A stretch of DNA of 64,000 nt from contig JAFSZY010000004.1 of assembly GCA_017458845.1 (NCBI GenBank), positions 1-64,000 on the forward strand, in the 5' to 3' direction. Below, one piece after another: positions 60,608 through 64,000 of this stretch. The DNA is from Ruminococcus sp. GTDB taxonomy: Bacteria; Bacillota; Clostridia; Oscillospirales; Acutalibacteraceae. The translations under genes were made by a program, and so were the position numbers. Positions within the stretch are counted from its first letter, which is position 1; every line of letters begins with the position of its first letter. A model generated the notes under the pieces. The model was not told where the DNA came from. It did not search any database and saw nothing but the letters and a program-made list of their open reading frames with translations.

Positions 60608-61702
60608 ATGAAAAAAGTAATGGTAGTATTCGGCACGCGACCTGAGGCAATAAAAATGTGTCCCCTCGTCAACGAGCTGAAAAGCAGAGAAAATTTAATA
60701 ACAAAGGTCTGTGTGACAGGTCAGCACCGTCAGATGCTCGATATGGTCCTCGACGTATTCAATGTTGTGCCCGACTACGACCTCAGCATAATGAAGGACA
60801 AGCAGACACTTTTCGATATCACAACAAACATCTTGAACAGAATCAGAGAAGTGCTTGAGACAGAAAAGCCTGATGTTGTTCTTGTTCACGGCGATACTTC
60901 AACCACATTTGTAACAGCGCTTGCCTGCTATTACTTGCAGATACCCGTAGGTCACGTTGAGGCTGGACTTCGTACATACAACATCTATTCTCCTTATCCA
61001 GAGGAGTTCAATCGTGAGGCAGTTGGAATAATCAGCAGTTACAATTTTGCTCCGACCGAGATTTCAAAGCAGAATCTCATTCGTGAGGGCAAGAATCCCA
61101 ATACTGTTTACGTAACGGGAAATACAGTTATTGATGCGCTTAAAACAACAGTAAGAGAGGATTATACTCATCCGGAGCTCGAATGGGCAAAGGACAGCAG
61201 ATTGATTATGTTGACAGCTCACCGCAGAGAAAATCTCGGCGAGCCGATGCACAGGATGTTCAGAGCAATTCGCAGAATTGTTGAGGAAACTCCCGATGTC
61301 AAGGTGATTTACCCGATACATATGAACCCTGTTGTTCGCAAGGCAGCGGATGATGAACTGAAGAACAACGATAGAATTCGCCTGATCGAGCCGCTTGATG
61401 TGCTTGATTTCCATAACTTTATGGCGCACAGCTACTTGATTCTTACAGACAGCGGTGGCATTCAAGAAGAAGCCCCCTCACTCGGCAAGCCTGTCCTTGT
61501 TATGCGTGATACAACCGAGCGCCCCGAGGGCATAGAGGCTGGAACATTGAAGCTCGTCGGAACAGACGAGGAAGTAATATACAGCGAGTTCAAGAAGCTA
61601 CTGACAGATAAAGAAGAATACGAAAAAATGAGCAAAGCCTCAAACCCCTACGGTGACGGCTTCGCCTGTAAAAGAATTGCGGATATTTTGCAAAGTGAGT
61701 AA
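60608..61702 (+). CDS. wecB: UDP-N-acetylglucosamine 2-epimerase (non-hydrolysing)
   Basis: 364 residues, typical. VMVVFGTRPEAIKMCPLVNE, VCVTGQHRQMLD, VLVHGDTSTTFVTALACYYL, PVGHVEAGLRTYNIYSPYPE, EEFNRE, LTAHRRENLGEPMHRMF, LTDSGGIQEEAPSLGKPVLV and MRDTTERPEG. It makes UDP-ManNAc, so the glycan may contain ManNAc or a derivative. GC content returns to the genome level here, unlike its AT-rich neighbours. Confidence 0.95.
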   Translation: MKKVMVVFGTRPEAIKMCPLVNELKSRENLITKVCVTGQHRQMLDMVLDVFNVVPDYDLSIMKDKQTLFDITTNILNRIREVLETEKPDVVLVHGDTSTTFVTALACYYLQIPVGHVEAGLRTYNIYSPYPEEFNREAVGIISSYNFAPTEISKQNLIREGKNPNTVYVTGNTVIDALKTTVREDYTHPELEWAKDSRLIMLTAHRRENLGEPMHRMFRAIRRIVEETPDVKVIYPIHMNPVVRKAADDELKNNDRIRLIEPLDVLDFHNFMAHSYLILTDSGGIQEEAPSLGKPVLVMRDTTERPEGIEAGTLKLVGTDEEVIYSEFKKLLTDKEEYEKMSKASNPYGDGFACKRIADILQSE

Positions 61703-61719
61703 TTATATAAAACGAAAAT

Positions 61720-62826
61720 TTGTTCGAGGGGGGGGTAAATCAGCTCTCGAATGAATATGAAAAAAAACCTAAAGTTAAGAATAGCATTATTTTACCTTTA
61801 CAGTCGTGGAGAGGGCTATTTATTCTAATGATATTTATTCTTCATGTATGTCCGGATTTGTGTCCGTTTTTAGCGGGGGGGAATGAATGTATATCTTTTT
61901 TTGTAATCTTATCGGGTTTTTGCTTATCTCTATCAGATAGAGATTATAGTTGTTCAGCCAAAGGTATAATTAAATATTCATCAAAAAGAATTATGAAATT
62001 CTATCCTTTATATGCCTTTGTTTTATTTTGCTTTGTCGCTGAAAACATATTGGGAATTGTAATCAGTAAGGATTATGGAAAGATTATCCCGTTTTCTATT
62101 CATCTGATAGTAAACCTATTATTGCTTCAAGCGTTTGTTCCGTCTCAGTTTTTCAGTTTCCAATTAAATGGTCCCTCATGGTACCTGTCTGCTACTTCGT
62201 TTTTTTATATTGTTTTTATTCCAGTTATTACTTTTATAAAAAAGAGAATAAGATACTTAGTATTTGTATTTATTTCCTTGATTATACTTCATATTTGTAT
62301 TGTTATTTTGTTACAAGGAGTAAAGAATTTCTATTTTTGGACATATTATTTCCCGCCTTTCAGAGGATTGGAATTCTGTATGGGAATATGTTTAGGGCTG
62401 TTTTTTAAGAAATATAGAAATACAAACAAAACTATAGTTTGGTTTACTGTATTTGAGTCTATAGTTTTATTACTATTTGTTGTTAATAGATTTTTCTTAA
62501 AGTACACAAGTTTATATTCAAGTATTGAACGATATTATAGTATTATTGCGATAGTAGTAGCATCATTGATTATTTATGTTTTTGCTTTTAGTAGAGGTAT
62601 TATTTCAAAAATACTGTCGAACAAGTTGTTTGTTTATATTGGAAATATTAGTTTTGAGATTTATATAGTTCATGCTTTAGCGTTTGAAATATATTTTGTT
62701 TTGTTTAGAGATCATACTAATATATACGTAAAAACAATAATAGTTTTAGTTTTTACACTAATAATTGTTTTTGGATATAGATTAGTTGTGAGATTTATTC
62801 AGAATCGTCGGAGAAGCCCAATCTAG
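61720..62826 (+). CDS. Acyltransferase family 3 (sugar O-acyltransferase) with poly-G tracts
   Basis: Up to 368 residues. About ten hydrophobic segments; the N-terminal LQSWRGLFILMIFILHVCPD holds the catalytic His of this family, then FFVILSGFCLSLSDRDY, and NGPSWYLSATSFFYIVFIP. It would O-acetylate the surface glycan. The only in-frame start before the conserved region is TTG 61720, without a good ribosome site, and a G8 run (61728-61735) follows at codons 3-6. One G fewer makes the sixth codon TAA; one more gives a TGA a few codons later. A G7 run (61875-61881) is also in frame. Slippage could switch it on and off. The strain shown is in the on frame. Confidence 0.8.
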   Translation: MFEGGVNQLSNEYEKKPKVKNSIILPLQSWRGLFILMIFILHVCPDLCPFLAGGNECISFFVILSGFCLSLSDRDYSCSAKGIIKYSSKRIMKFYPLYAFVLFCFVAENILGIVISKDYGKIIPFSIHLIVNLLLLQAFVPSQFFSFQLNGPSWYLSATSFFYIVFIPVITFIKKRIRYLVFVFISLIILHICIVILLQGVKNFYFWTYYFPPFRGLEFCMGICLGLFFKKYRNTNKTIVWFTVFESIVLLLFVVNRFFLKYTSLYSSIERYYSIIAIVVASLIIYVFAFSRGIISKILSNKLFVYIGNISFEIYIVHALAFEIYFVLFRDHTNIYVKTIIVLVFTLIIVFGYRLVVRFIQNRRRSPI

Positions 62827-62868
62827 ATGGTGCTTAGTTATAGATAATGGTGTTGGAGATGAAATAAT

Positions 62869-63696
62869 TTGAAGAATGATTTAAACAGTCTTGTTTCAAT
62901 AGTTTTGCCCATATATAACGGTGAAAAGTTTATGAGGCAGAGCATAGAAAGCGTTATCAACCAGACTTACAAAAACTGGGAGCTAATCATAATTGACGAT
63001 TGTTCTTCGGATAATACACCTATAATCGCTAATGAATATGTTGAGAAAGACAATCGAATCAGGTATTACCGTAACGAAACTAATCTAAAGCTCCCGAGAG
63101 GACTTAACCGAGGATTTTCGCTTTCAAAAGGAAAATATTTAACTTGGACATCTGACGATAATATGTATCTTCCTAATGCGTTAGAAGTTATGCTAAACAC
63201 ACTTATTGAGAATAAAGTTGAGTTAGTCTATGCTAGTTATGATATTATTGATGAGAACGATAAGATAATCGGAGAAACAATAGCTCCAGAAGATTCAAAG
63301 AGAGCAATTCTTGCGTGGAATTGTGTCGGTGCATGTTTCTTATATACTAGAAAGGTTTATGAGGAAATTGGAGAGTATAACCCGGATTTGTTTTTGGTCG
63401 AAGATTATGAGTTTTGGATTCGAGTTTGCAGCAAGTTTGAAGGTATAGCAATAAAGGAAAAACTATATAAGTATCGATCGCATTCTAACAATCTATCATC
63501 TACTGCGAGAGAAGGAAAGATAAGAAGATTGGGTAAAGAAATGCTAGAAAACAATATATATAGATTTGGTAGACTGGATTTGAAACAAAAACAAAACTAT
63601 TATGCACAACTTAGCAAACTTTGTGATGATAAAAAAGAACAGAAGAAATATAAAAGAGTGCTAGTGCTCTATAGAGTGTTAGCAAAGATAATTTAG
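62869..63696 (+). CDS. Glycosyltransferase family 2
   Basis: 275 residues from TTG 62869 (GGAGATG upstream). LVSIVLPIYNGEKFMRQSIE, NWELIIIDDCSSDNTPIIAN, NLKLPRGLNRGFSLSKGKYL and TWTSDDNMYLPNALEVM (metal site TSDD), then LVEDYEFWIRVCSKFEGI. AT-rich. Confidence 0.9.
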   Translation: MKNDLNSLVSIVLPIYNGEKFMRQSIESVINQTYKNWELIIIDDCSSDNTPIIANEYVEKDNRIRYYRNETNLKLPRGLNRGFSLSKGKYLTWTSDDNMYLPNALEVMLNTLIENKVELVYASYDIIDENDKIIGETIAPEDSKRAILAWNCVGACFLYTRKVYEEIGEYNPDLFLVEDYEFWIRVCSKFEGIAIKEKLYKYRSHSNNLSSTAREGKIRRLGKEMLENNIYRFGRLDLKQKQNYYAQLSKLCDDKKEQKKYKRVLVLYRVLAKII

Positions 63697-63725
63697 ATAA
63701 AAGTATTTATGAGTGTGAATTATTT

Positions 63726-64000
63726 ATGATAAATGATAAAAAAGAACTCAAAAATTATATTTGCCTTGATAATGGCTTCTTTAAAAAAGACAAGTTTTTA
63801 GTGAAATATATGAAACGTATTCACGAGCCGCAGAGTTATATCAACAAATACTTGTTTTATCTGCGTAAACAAGAGTACTATATGAATACGGCGGGAAAAA
63901 ACAAGATTAAAGCTGTTTTAGGATTGCTTTATGAAAGGAAAAAACACAACTTAGGAATAAAAATAGGTTTTAATATACCACCAAATAGTTTTCAAGAAGG
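63726..64000 (+). CDS. Probable hexapeptide-type acetyltransferase, N-terminal part (3' partial)
   Basis: From ATG 63726 the frame stays open to the window end (about 91 residues): MINDKKELKNYICLDNGFFK, MKRIHEPQSYINKYLFYLRK, then ...LGIKIGFNIPPNSFQEG. The last segment is the lead-in to the left-handed beta-helix of serine acetyltransferase-like sugar acetyltransferases (usually followed by GLxIxHxG). The catalytic part lies beyond the window. Ribosome site not clear. Confidence 0.65.
   Translation, partial: MINDKKELKNYICLDNGFFKKDKFLVKYMKRIHEPQSYINKYLFYLRKQEYYMNTAGKNKIKAVLGLLYERKKHNLGIKIGFNIPPNSFQE

Overview
The window looks like a chromosomal segment of a Gram-positive, spore-forming gut clostridium, most likely Ruminococcus or a close relative in the Oscillospiraceae. 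This is inferred from an N-terminal dockerin on a GH25 lysozyme, CBM26-like starch-binding and Ig-like secreted proteins, GatCAB beside AspRS, sporulation pieces (SASP fragment, SigH-like sigma factor, SpoVT C-terminal domain, BclA/C1q-like spore-surface protein), strong AGGAGG ribosome sites and TTGACA/TATAAT promoters. No rRNA, CRISPR array or complete insertion sequence was seen.

Layout. 1-6000 is an AT-rich accessory zone: the 3' end of an Rhs toxin gene with a zinc phospholipase C-like tip, a BspA-type leucine-rich-repeat gene broken by one stop codon, a second Rhs fragment, membrane and lipoproteins that share a repeated beta domain, a truncated TIR/deoxyribosyltransferase-like gene and a truncated spore SASP gene. 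6190-10000 holds a PepSY protein and a VTC / DUF4956 / beta-helix lipoprotein operon; both promoters carry the same 11-bp-spaced TTCA array, so one OmpR-type regulator probably controls both. 10000-11150 is an HdeD-like gene between two copies of a palindromic repeat. 11168-14782 (minus) is iorA-iorB-paaK, for fermentation of aromatic 2-oxo acids. 14985-20520 encodes envelope or secreted proteins: a YkuD L,D-transpeptidase, a 1340-residue protein with an IdeS-like cysteine peptidase domain, and a repeat lipoprotein.

20641 is tRNA-Ala(CGC). Pieces of its 3' end recur at 20888 and 23927 and bracket an ABC transporter cassette. Then come an HTH-like protein, a vWA protein, a spore-surface-type protein, a Cys/Gly-rich microprotein, nfo, aspS, gatCAB, the dockerin-lysozyme, a frameshifted HTH remnant, a SigH-like sigma factor (minus) and the ComM/YifB ATPase. 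36377-44761 is an ECF sigma/anti-sigma pair followed by three large secreted proteins; two of them are built from a recurring module of about 100 residues that I do not recognise.

44917-47547 (minus) is a large serine recombinase whose C-terminus continues in frame into the second half of SpoVT, with a small companion gene. This is the most unusual object in the window. About 1.1 kb of degenerate mobile-element sequence follows. From 48692 to the end runs a surface-glycan locus: DUF1919 protein, then from a strong promoter at 49413 a PglE/PglC/PglD-like set (amino-sugar synthesis and priming on undecaprenyl phosphate), at least six glycosyltransferases, an EpsG-like polymerase, an alpha/alpha-toroid protein, WecB epimerase, an O-acyltransferase with two poly-G tracts (possible phase variation), and a partial acetyltransferase cut by the window end. 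Domain names come from remembered family motifs; no searches were run.
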